Source: Microthrixaceae bacterium (GTDB taxonomy: Bacteria > Actinomycetota > Acidimicrobiia > Acidimicrobiales > Acidimicrobilacustridaceae). From it: a stretch of 8,487 nt of DNA. The position numbers and the translations under genes are program-made. The DNA lies in NCBI GenBank assembly GCA_023264915.1, contig JAHFUU010000077.1, positions 1 through 8,487 on the forward strand, written 5' to 3'. Each line of letters begins with the position of its first letter. The first letter of the stretch is position 1. Shown in pieces: positions 1-5,157 of the stretch. The notes under the pieces were generated by a model. That model had not been told where the DNA came from. It did not search any database and saw nothing but the letters and a program-made list of their open reading frames with translations.

Positions 1-147
1 GAATGGATCTCGGTACAGGCTGGCGGCCAGAACGCAGGCCCCACCTACTTCGAGGTCTGCGTCGGTCCGAGCGAGAAGTCAGTCGACGACTGCGAGAACG
101 CAAGCGACGGGCCCGACAGCTCACACTCCAGGTCCGGACCCAGCTGA
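1..147 (+). CDS. C-terminal end of an unidentified protein (partial)
   Basis: The first frame is open from the left edge to a TGA at 145-147 and gives 48 residues. Third positions are mostly G or C, as in the neighbouring genes, so it looks coding. The visible tail has two cysteines 11 residues apart (in FEVCVG and DDCENA), which could form a disulfide in an exported protein, and ends in a hydrophilic Ser/Gly/Asp-rich stretch. I do not recognise the family. It ends only 5 nt before the apbE start, so the two are probably co-transcribed. ApbE enzymes attach FMN to exported or membrane flavoproteins, so a substrate is conceivable, but no flavinylation motif of the D-G-x-[ST]-G-[AS]-T type is visible in this fragment. 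Start and most of the gene lie outside the window. Confidence 0.65.
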   Translation, partial: EWISVQAGGQNAGPTYFEVCVGPSEKSVDDCENASDGPDSSHSRSGPS

Positions 148-152
148 GCTGA

Positions 153-1052
153 ATGCGCGAGCCACACGAGAACCTGTTCACCGCAATGGGCACTTGGTGC
201 CACGTCCTTGCGATCAACGGTTCAGACGGCATGCTGGACGATGCCGCCGCAGAGGTGGCACGACTCGAATCGCTCTGGACGCGCTTCGACGAAGCCAGCG
301 AGATCAGCGAGCTCAACGCGCGAGCGGGCGAGCCGGTCCGCGTCAGCGACGAGACCATACTGCTCCTCCAAAGAGCAGCTCTCGCACATGAGACCACGGC
401 GGGGTGGTTCGATCCTTTCATGGCCGGCGAGCTCGTCGCCTTGGGATACGACCGTGACTTCGCGGAGCTCCCGACCGTCAGTGGCGCGGCAAGTCGGTGC
501 CCGCGTCGGCGCCAGCGCGGCTCACGGGCCCCTCTCAGGGTCGACCCGTCCCAGGGCACGGCGGCGCTGGAACCGGGCGCGTCATTCGATCCCGGCGGCA
601 TCGGAAAAGGTCTGGCGGCCGACCTCGTCAGTTCGAGGATCGTCGAGATGGGCGCCTGCGGCGCGCTCGTGAACCTCGGGGGCGACCTTCGCTGCCGCAG
701 CCAACAAGCCCGGGAATGGCAGATCGACATCGACAACGCGCTCGACCCGGAGGCACCACCGGTCGCCAGAGTCCGACTCCACGAGGGCGGCCTTTGCACG
801 TCCTCACCGCATCGACGCCGTTGGGCCCGTCCCGGCGGCGGTGAGGCACACCACCTGCTCGACCCTTCCACCGGTGAACCCGTGGCGAACGGCCCGGCGT
901 CGGTCACGGTGATCGCGCCGGCGGCCTGGACCGCCGAAGCACTCTCGAAAGCCCTCTACGCGGCCGGGCCCGATACCGGCCAGCGGCTCCTGCGGCGCCA
1001 CAACGCCGGCGCCGTGGTGGTGGACGACGGGGGAAGCGTGCAGCGAATGTGA
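153..1052 (+). CDS. apbE: ApbE family FAD:protein FMN transferase
   Basis: Predicted to transfer FMN from FAD to a Thr/Ser of a target flavoprotein, with Mg2+. The 299 residues carry the family signatures in order: MGT at 12-14, TRFDEASEISELN around 43-55, GYDRDF near 98-103, DPGGIGKG at 146-153, NLGGD at 174-178, TSSPHRRR at 216-223 and the HHLLDPSTGEP block at 233-243. The C-terminal metal-binding segment, often A-D-A-L-A-T-A in the family, reads AEALSKA (261-267), with Glu in place of Asp; from memory similar AE-x-L-x-KA forms occur in actinobacterial homologues, so I do not call it inactive. There is no signal peptide or lipobox, unlike many Gram-negative ApbE proteins, so it is probably cytoplasmic. 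ATG 153 is used because it follows the upstream stop by 5 nt. ATG 186 (starting MGTWCH) is possible; neither has a strong ribosome binding site. An Arg-rich variable stretch lies at about 115-130. Confidence 0.88.
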   Translation: MREPHENLFTAMGTWCHVLAINGSDGMLDDAAAEVARLESLWTRFDEASEISELNARAGEPVRVSDETILLLQRAALAHETTAGWFDPFMAGELVALGYDRDFAELPTVSGAASRCPRRRQRGSRAPLRVDPSQGTAALEPGASFDPGGIGKGLAADLVSSRIVEMGACGALVNLGGDLRCRSQQAREWQIDIDNALDPEAPPVARVRLHEGGLCTSSPHRRRWARPGGGEAHHLLDPSTGEPVANGPASVTVIAPAAWTAEALSKALYAAGPDTGQRLLRRHNAGAVVVDDGGSVQRM

Positions 1053-1061
1053 CCGCGGGAT

Positions 1062-1108
1062 CAGGGCACCGTGGGCCCTGGCACCTGGATCCGGGCGGGC
1101 GGCCCGCC
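1062..1108 (+). terminator. Paired GC-rich hairpins after apbE, possible terminator
   Basis: CAGGGC (1062-1067) pairs perfectly with GCCCTG (1075-1080) across a 7-nt loop. Directly behind it GGCGGGC (1094-1100) is an inverted copy of GCCCGCC (1102-1108), which would form a strong stem with the inner pairs open. A third small hairpin, GAGGC-TGC-GCCTC, sits at 1141-1153. None is followed by a T-run, so this would be a T-less or Rho-assisted stop at best. The position, 10 nt after the apbE stop codon, is what makes termination plausible. Confidence 0.4.
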
Positions 1109-1203
1109 GCCTGCCGCTCATGGTTTGCACGGGCAAGCCCGAGGCTGCGCCTCAGAGACCCCAAGGCGCTGCTCATCACCTGCTGAGACACATGTCCCAA
1201 AAC

Positions 1204-1253
1204 AATTCTTGATGGAACTGGTCAGGAATTGCTACAACTGAGGGAATTCCTGA
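1204..1253. promoter_or_regulatory. Three alternating 9-bp half-sites: candidate operator of the sulfur genes
   Basis: TCAGGAATT at 1222-1230 is matched by its exact inverted copy AATTCCTGA at 1245-1253 (14-bp spacer) and by an 8/9 inverted copy AATTCTTGA at 1204-1212 (9-bp spacer). Three related half-sites in alternating orientation lie in the AT-richer stretch about 140-185 bp before the reductase start. Such arrangements usually bind a dimeric regulator. A regulator of cysteine/sulfur supply is the natural guess from the downstream genes. The GGAATT core recalls the half-site I remember for the Rrf2-family regulator CymR of Firmicutes, but the rest of that consensus does not fit well. No regulator gene is in the window. 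Confidence 0.5.
1209..1238 (+). promoter_or_regulatory. Weak sigma-70-like promoter candidate for the reductase gene
   Basis: TTGATG (1209-1214) resembles a -35 element and TACAAC (1233-1238) is an imperfect -10 (the final T is missing), with an 18-bp spacer. The first and second half-sites of the inverted-repeat array overlap or flank the -35, and the third would lie just after the start of transcription, a layout that would suit repression. This rests on weak matches only. Confidence 0.25.
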
Positions 1254-1378
1254 GCGATTTGGTCGGTTTTCGAGATTCGATCCGGCCACAAGGGACCAGG
1301 CCCTCAGTTGCTCCGCCAGCAGATGCCCCGGTGGCAGATGCCGGCGGGGAGGCTGGACGGCCGCCACAACCACCGACC

Positions 1379-1384
1379 AGGGGA
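1379..1384 (+). promoter_or_regulatory. Ribosome binding site of the sulfite reductase gene
   Basis: AGGGGA ends 5 nt before ATG 1390 and supports this start over the in-frame open sequence further upstream. Confidence 0.6.
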
Positions 1385-1389
1385 CCACG

Positions 1390-3159
1390 ATGCTGCAGCG
1401 TGAGATCGACCCGGATGCGCTCACCGACATCGCGAAGTTCGAGGAGCAGCTCGCGCGCTACCTCGACGGGGACCTGGCCGAGGACGTGTTCCGTGTCTTC
1501 CGCCTGACCAACGGCGTGTACGGCCAGCGCCAGGGCGGCCAGATCCAGATGCTCCGAGTGAAGGTTCCCTACGGCAAGCTCGATCCTGACCAGCTCGACA
1601 TGCTGGCCCACATCGGCGAGGCCTACTCGAGGGGCTGGGGCCACATCACGACCCGGCAGAACATCCAGTTCCACTTCGTGGATCTCGTGAGGGTGCCCGA
1701 CGCGATGCGCGACCTCGCTTCGGTGGGTCTCACCACACGCGAGGCGTGCGGTGACACGGTCCGCAACATCCAGGGCTGTCACCTCGCAGGCGCATGCCCG
1801 TTCGAGGTCCTCGACATCACACCATGGGCCGAGGCCACCTTCCGCCACCTGCTGCACCACCCCTTCAGCCAGCGCCTCCCCCGCAAGTTCAAGATCAACT
1901 TCTCTGGATGCGACACCGACTGCGGGCAGGCAATGTTCAACGACGTAGGCGTCGTGGCGACGAGCCGCGCCACACCTGAGGGAACGGTCGAGCACGGCTT
2001 CCGCGTGTACATCGCCGGTGGCCTGGGGGCCAACCCGCGGCCGGCTCTGGCCCTCGAGGACTTCACCACCCGCGACGAGCTGTTGCCGACGATCGAATCG
2101 GTGCTGCGCGTCTTCGAGCAGACCGGCAACCGCAAGAACAAGCTGCGCGCGAGGCTCAAGTGGGTCATCGACAACCTCGGCTTCGACGAGGTGCGTGACC
2201 GCGTCCTGGCCACACGCAAGTTCCTGCTGGCTTCCTCCTCGTGGCCCGGGGGGATCCCCGACGAAGTCGCCAAGCACGGCGACGAGCCCGCCGGCGCGCA
2301 CGAGGCCATCGAGGCGACACCGATGGGCCAGGGCACCCCTGTGGCGCTTCGCGGCACCAAGCCCTACGAGCGCTGGGAGAGCGCCAACGTGGTGCGCGGC
2401 GCGGCCAAGGGCACCGTCTCGGCCTACGCGCACGCTCGCCTCGGCGACCTGACCTCGGCCCAGTTCAGGGCACTGGCTTCGATCCAGCGAGAGCTGGCGC
2501 TCGAGGTGCGCGTCACCAACCGCCAGAACCTCGCGTTCCGCGGTCTGGCCGAAGCACAGCTCCCCACCCTTTTCGCACGCCTCGTGGCCATCGGGATGGC
2601 CGAACCCGGCGCCGAGCTGGCCCGCGACGTGGTCGCGTGCCCAGGCGCTGACACGTGCAACCTGGCCGTGACCCAATCCCGCGGCCTGGCAGACGCCATA
2701 GGGGATGCCCTCGAAGAAGCCGGGCTGGCCGAGGTCGGCGGCGTGCGCACGAACATCTCGGGCTGCACCAACTCCTGCGGTCAGCACCATGTGTCAGACA
2801 TCGGTTTCATGGGTGCCGAACGCCGCGCTCATGGCACGCCGGCACCGGGCTACCAGATGCTGCTGGGTGGGTATGTCGGCCAGACCCAGGTTCACTTCGG
2901 CGAACGCGCGCTGCGCCTTCCAGCCAAGAATGCACCCCGCGCCGCCGTGCACGTGATCGGTCGCTTCGCAAGCGAGCGCGAGGCCGGTGAGTCCTTCCGC
3001 AGCTGGCTCGACCGCTCAGGCGGGGCCGCTGCGCTCGGGCGCGAGATGGGTCATCTCGACGAGTTCCCCACACCTGAGGCAGGACCCGAGTACTACGTCG
3101 ACTACGGCGAGACAGGCCCCTACGTGGCCGAGATCGGCGACTCCGAGTGCGCGACATGA
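1390..3159 (+). CDS. Siroheme/[4Fe-4S] nitrite/sulfite reductase, probably assimilatory sulfite reductase
   Basis: Predicted six-electron reduction of sulfite to sulfide (or nitrite to ammonia), probably with ferredoxin as donor because no flavoprotein subunit is visible. The 589 residues form two homologous halves, each a ferredoxin-like half-domain plus a reductase domain. The second half carries the classic cluster/siroheme ligands: C417-x5-C423 (CPGADTC) and C459-x3-C463 (GCTNSC). The first half has anion-binding residues known from E. coli CysI: R89 in TTRQN, R125 in DTVRN, and K166/K168 in PRKFK. Unusually, the first half also has C130-x5-C136 and C174-x3-C178 with nearly the same spacing. 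Length fits NirA/Sir monomers. Sulfite is favoured over nitrite because cysH follows, the same pairing as nirA-cysH in Mycobacterium tuberculosis (from memory). ATG 1390 has a good ribosome binding site. Likely cytoplasmic and regulated by the upstream half-site array. Confidence 0.9.
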   Translation: MLQREIDPDALTDIAKFEEQLARYLDGDLAEDVFRVFRLTNGVYGQRQGGQIQMLRVKVPYGKLDPDQLDMLAHIGEAYSRGWGHITTRQNIQFHFVDLVRVPDAMRDLASVGLTTREACGDTVRNIQGCHLAGACPFEVLDITPWAEATFRHLLHHPFSQRLPRKFKINFSGCDTDCGQAMFNDVGVVATSRATPEGTVEHGFRVYIAGGLGANPRPALALEDFTTRDELLPTIESVLRVFEQTGNRKNKLRARLKWVIDNLGFDEVRDRVLATRKFLLASSSWPGGIPDEVAKHGDEPAGAHEAIEATPMGQGTPVALRGTKPYERWESANVVRGAAKGTVSAYAHARLGDLTSAQFRALASIQRELALEVRVTNRQNLAFRGLAEAQLPTLFARLVAIGMAEPGAELARDVVACPGADTCNLAVTQSRGLADAIGDALEEAGLAEVGGVRTNISGCTNSCGQHHVSDIGFMGAERRAHGTPAPGYQMLLGGYVGQTQVHFGERALRLPAKNAPRAAVHVIGRFASEREAGESFRSWLDRSGGAAALGREMGHLDEFPTPEAGPEYYVDYGETGPYVAEIGDSECAT

Positions 3160-3377
3160 CGAGCACACCCACGAGTGGCCGCACAGCGGACCAGGGCACA
3201 GGGCCCAACACGGAACCCAACAAACGACCCATCACAAGACCCAAGGCGCAGGCCTCTGGTCGATCCGAAGCAGACACAGGCCAAGCCAATCCGACACCGA
3301 AGCACCGGACACGAACCGGCCTGCGGGACAGCGGTGCACTGCCAGATCAACGACGTCCAGGCCCGGAAGACAGAGCC
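3160..3377 (+). other. C/A-rich spacer between reductase and cysH (possible cysH N-terminal extension)
   Basis: These 218 bp contain no stop in the cysH frame; an ATG at 3156 overlaps the reductase stop as ATGA and is in frame with cysH. If translated, it would add 74 low-complexity residues rich in Thr, Pro, Arg and Gly. Third positions here are only about 59% G/C by my count (44 of 74 codons), with many ACA, CGA and AGA codons, well below the neighbours, so I treat it as mostly noncoding. The part at 3204-3243 has 18 C and 4 G in 40 bases, an unstructured C-over-G stretch like a Rho loading site. Confidence 0.45.
3365..3370 (+). promoter_or_regulatory. Ribosome binding site deciding the cysH start
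   Basis: GGAAGA lies 7 nt before ATG 3378. It supports this internal start over the upstream in-frame ATGs at 3147 and 3156. Confidence 0.55.
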
Positions 3378-4106
3378 ATGAACACCCAAGACACAGCCAT
3401 CCGCGAGACAGCCATCCGCGAGACCCGTCGTGGCCCGAAGACACCCGAGGACTTCTCTGATGCAGAGCTGGCTGAGCTGTCAGTCGAGTTCGAACGGCTG
3501 CCGGCATCCAAGATCGTCCAGTGGGCCGTGGACAACTTCGCGCCGCACCTGTCGATGACGGCATCGTTCACCGATGCCGTGCTCATCGATCTGGCAGTCA
3601 GCGTGTACCCCGAGATCGAGGTCGTCTTCATCGACACCGGCTACCACTTCCCCGAGACGCTCGAGACGGTCGAGGAGGTCCGGCGGCACTACGGGCTCAA
3701 CCTCAAGATGATGACCGTCCCTCCCCACGATCAGGAGCTGTGGAAGGTAGACCCGGTCAACTGCTGCTCGGCGGTGAAGGTGGGCCAGCTCGACCGGGCT
3801 CTGCTCGGCAAGTCCGCGTGGATGAGCGGTCTCCGGCGATCCGAGGCTGACACACGGGTGAAGGCACCGCTGATCGCCCGCGACCTGCGCGGCCTCATCA
3901 AGGTCAACCCCATCGCCACGTGGACAGACCTCGACGTCCAGGGCTACATCGACGACCACGACGTCCCGGTGAACCCACTGATCCTGCGCGGCTACACCTC
4001 CATCGGCTGCCTGCCGTGCACGACCCTGCCCATCGATCCCAACGATCCCCGGTCGGGGCGGTGGGCCGGCAGCGACAAGACCGAGTGCGGCTTGCACGAG
4101 ATGTGA
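3378..4106 (+). CDS. cysH: Adenylyl-sulfate (APS) reductase, [4Fe-4S], assimilatory
   Basis: Predicted thioredoxin-dependent reduction of adenylyl sulfate to sulfite and AMP, feeding the reductase encoded just upstream. With ATG 3378 it has 242 residues, normal for bacterial APS reductases. Visible signatures: an ASFTDAV nucleotide-binding loop near 62-68, FIDTGYHFPET at 84-94, GLRRSEADTR at 151-160, and the paired cluster cysteines C129-C130 plus C211-x2-C214, which mark the APS (not PAPS) reductase type. The catalytic cysteine is C237 in the C-terminal KTECGLH. The start is chosen on the ribosome binding site, on codon use and on where family homology begins; an ATGA-coupled start at 3156 would add 74 residues. 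No cysD/cysN (ATP sulfurylase) gene is in the window, so the APS supply must be encoded elsewhere. Residues 6-15 are a perfect duplication of TAIRE. Confidence 0.92.
   Translation: MNTQDTAIRETAIRETRRGPKTPEDFSDAELAELSVEFERLPASKIVQWAVDNFAPHLSMTASFTDAVLIDLAVSVYPEIEVVFIDTGYHFPETLETVEEVRRHYGLNLKMMTVPPHDQELWKVDPVNCCSAVKVGQLDRALLGKSAWMSGLRRSEADTRVKAPLIARDLRGLIKVNPIATWTDLDVQGYIDDHDVPVNPLILRGYTSIGCLPCTTLPIDPNDPRSGRWAGSDKTECGLHEM
3393..3422 (+). repeat. 15-bp perfect tandem duplication inside the start of cysH
   Basis: The unit ACAGCCATCCGCGAG occurs twice head to tail (3393-3407, 3408-3422), in frame, encoding TAIRE twice at residues 6-15 of CysH. It lies before the conserved domain, so it is probably neutral, and both copies are identical at DNA level, which suggests recent slippage. 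Confidence 0.9.
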
Positions 4107-4171
4107 GTCCCGGATCCCTCGAGTGATCGGCTCCTCACGCCGCAGGTCATTGCACACCATGTGACATCTTC

Positions 4172-4190
4172 CGCTTGACGGCGTCGAGCG
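4172..4190 (+). terminator. Hairpin downstream of cysH, possible terminator
   Basis: CGCTTGAC (4172-4179) pairs with GTCGAGCG (4183-4190), an 8-bp stem with one G-U pair and a GGC loop, 65 nt after the cysH stop. No T-run follows. The same bases contain TTGACG (4175-4180), a good -35 match, but no matching -10 is found at 16-19 bp, so the hairpin reading is preferred. The rest of the 4107-4386 gap holds nothing else I can name apart from the hairpin at 4334-4351 and a short CCGGC-CTC-GCCGG stem at 4313-4325. Confidence 0.3.
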
Positions 4191-4333
4191 CGGTCGGTGA
4201 GCATTGCGGCCGTGCGGACACCGACCAGCCGCGAACCCGGGCACATCGCATCGGGACCGCCAGGTCGCCCGTGGCCGTGCTCGGGCAGCGAAGGCACCAG
4301 AGCTTCCCGCCACCGGCCTCGCCGGGCGCAGCT

Positions 4334-4351
4334 GCACCTGGAGCCAGGTGC
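4334..4351. promoter_or_regulatory. Perfect 8-bp inverted repeat before the SDR gene
   Basis: GCACCTGG (4334-4341) and CCAGGTGC (4344-4351) form a perfect palindrome with a 2-bp centre, ending 35 nt before the dehydrogenase ATG. As DNA it could be an operator; as RNA it would form a 7-bp hairpin with a GAGC loop in the leader. Position favours a control element for the SDR-lipoprotein pair, but nothing identifies the regulator. Confidence 0.4.
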
Positions 4352-4374
4352 CCGCACCAGAACCTCCAGAGACG

Positions 4375-4382
4375 AAAGAAGG
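4375..4382 (+). promoter_or_regulatory. Ribosome binding site of the SDR gene
   Basis: AAAGAAGG ends 4 nt before ATG 4387 and fixes this start; the frame is open back to a GTG at 4204, but that extension is Arg/Pro-rich and precedes the conserved Rossmann start. Confidence 0.65.
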
Positions 4383-4386
4383 CACG

Positions 4387-5157
4387 ATGGGATCCCTCGA
4401 GTACTCCCCCACCACGGGTGTGGTCGTGACCGGCGGCGGATCGGGCATCGGTCGCGCCTGTTGCATGGCACTGGCCGAAGCAGGGCGACCGGTGGCCGCT
4501 TGGGACCTGAACGCTGCCGGTGCCAAGGAGACTGCCGAGCTCATCTGTGACCGGTACGGCGTGCCGGCGGTGGCTCTGGAGGTCGACGTCCGCGACGCGT
4601 CGAGCTTCCCTGAGGCCGTCGCCAGCTCGAAGGGCTCGCTCGGGTCTGTCGGCGGGCTGGTGCACGCTGCGGGTGTCGCAGGGCCGATGCCGGTCGACTG
4701 GATCGACGAGGAGACCTGGGACGCTGTTCTCGACGTCAACCTGCGCGCGCAGGTGATGCTGGTGCGGGCCCTCATCGACGAGCTGCGTGCCGCCAAGCCC
4801 GGCTCTGCGATCGTGGGGATCTCCTCGGTCGAAGGGCTGACGGGCAATGCGATGCTGCCCGCCTACTGCTCGTCCAAAGCCGGCCTCTTGGGGCTCACCC
4901 GATCATTGGCCCACCGACTGGCCGGTGAGCAGATCCGGGTCAACGCTGTGTGCCCGGGAGCGGTCGACACGCCCATGCTGGCACCCGCGCTCGCCAACGA
5001 AGGGATGGTCGAGATGATCGTCGGGTCTGTGCCGTGGGGCCGCGTGGCTGACCCGTCTGAGATCGCGCGGGTCGTGCGTTTCCTGCTGAGCGACGACGCG
5101 TCCTACGTCACCGGTGAGCACATCGTCGTAGACGGCGGCATGACCTCGACGACTTGA
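4387..5157 (+). CDS. Classical short-chain dehydrogenase/reductase (SDR)
   Basis: An NAD(P)-dependent oxidoreductase of 256 residues, usual for classical SDRs. Seen in order: cofactor loop T15-GGGSGIG-22, an acidic residue D40 at the end of the second strand (which favours NAD(H) over NADP(H)), D67 in EVDVRD, HAAG at 93-96 in place of the common NNAG, catalytic N118, S147 in GISSVEG, and Y160-x3-K164 in AYCSSK. The CPGAVDTPM segment and the C-terminal TGEHIVVDGG are also typical. The substrate cannot be told from sequence: FabG-like, sterol/alcohol and sugar dehydrogenases all share these motifs. It shares the strand with the cysteine genes but is 280 bp away and probably has its own transcript. 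The next gene overlaps its stop codon. Confidence 0.9.
   Translation: MGSLEYSPTTGVVVTGGGSGIGRACCMALAEAGRPVAAWDLNAAGAKETAELICDRYGVPAVALEVDVRDASSFPEAVASSKGSLGSVGGLVHAAGVAGPMPVDWIDEETWDAVLDVNLRAQVMLVRALIDELRAAKPGSAIVGISSVEGLTGNAMLPAYCSSKAGLLGLTRSLAHRLAGEQIRVNAVCPGAVDTPMLAPALANEGMVEMIVGSVPWGRVADPSEIARVVRFLLSDDASYVTGEHIVVDGGMTSTT

Larger units (their letters stand above)
1053..1389. other. 337-bp intergenic region with hairpins and promoter-like leader
   Basis: No gene is visible here. The first 100 bp are very GC-rich and hold three short perfect hairpins (1062-1080, 1094-1108, 1141-1153). From about 1196 to 1280 the composition becomes clearly richer in A and T, which suits a promoter, and holds the half-site array described separately. 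The leader from about 1255 to 1378 contains a 9-bp direct repeat GCAGATGCC (1319-1327 and 1334-1342, period 15). I recognise no riboswitch and no Cys-codon-rich leader peptide in it. Confidence 0.7.
4112..4402 (+). repeat. 13-bp direct repeat flanking the cysH-SDR gap
   Basis: GGATCCCTCGAGT occurs exactly at 4112-4124, 6 nt after the cysH stop, and again at 4390-4402, inside codons 2-6 of the dehydrogenase gene. The copies are 278 bp apart and bracket nearly the whole gap. This may be chance or the trace of a duplication; there are no transposase or terminal inverted repeats. Confidence 0.6.

Noticed and set aside
1255..1378. Riboswitch in the reductase leader
   Set aside because: I searched by eye for SAM or cobalamin core elements and saw none; only a 9-bp direct repeat is present.
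1229..1507. Possible leader peptide from TTG 1229 with two adjacent Cys codons overlapping the reductase start (cysteine attenuation)
   Set aside because: The Cys-Cys pair arises from the ATGCTGCAGC start region read in another frame, about 54 codons into the frame; there is no ribosome binding site and no run of Cys codons near a short peptide end as in mycobacterial cysteine leader peptides.
1222..2790. 522-codon open frame on the minus strand across the sulfite reductase gene
   Set aside because: It mirrors a real gene whose protein motifs are unmistakable. Long antisense frames without stops are expected opposite high-GC genes, and its product is low-complexity with no recognisable domain.
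4175..4203. Promoter starting with TTGACG after cysH
   Set aside because: The -35 match is good but no TAnnnT-like element occurs at 16-19 bp spacing, and the bases form a hairpin stem.
4204..4386. N-terminal extension of the SDR from GTG 4204
   Set aside because: The extra 61 residues are Arg/Pro-rich, lie before the conserved Rossmann start, cover the palindrome at 4334-4351, and ATG 4387 has a good ribosome binding site.
4112..4402. Cloning-vector contamination suggested by adjacent BamHI and XhoI sites in the 13-bp repeat
   Set aside because: One copy is in frame inside a normal SDR start with a proper ribosome binding site, and flanking sequence has the same composition as the rest; no vector sequence is recognisable.
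3480..4847. 455-codon minus-strand open frame across cysH and the start of the SDR gene
   Set aside because: It spans two real plus-strand genes and their gap, with an Arg/Ser/Pro-rich product and no family motif; an antisense shadow.
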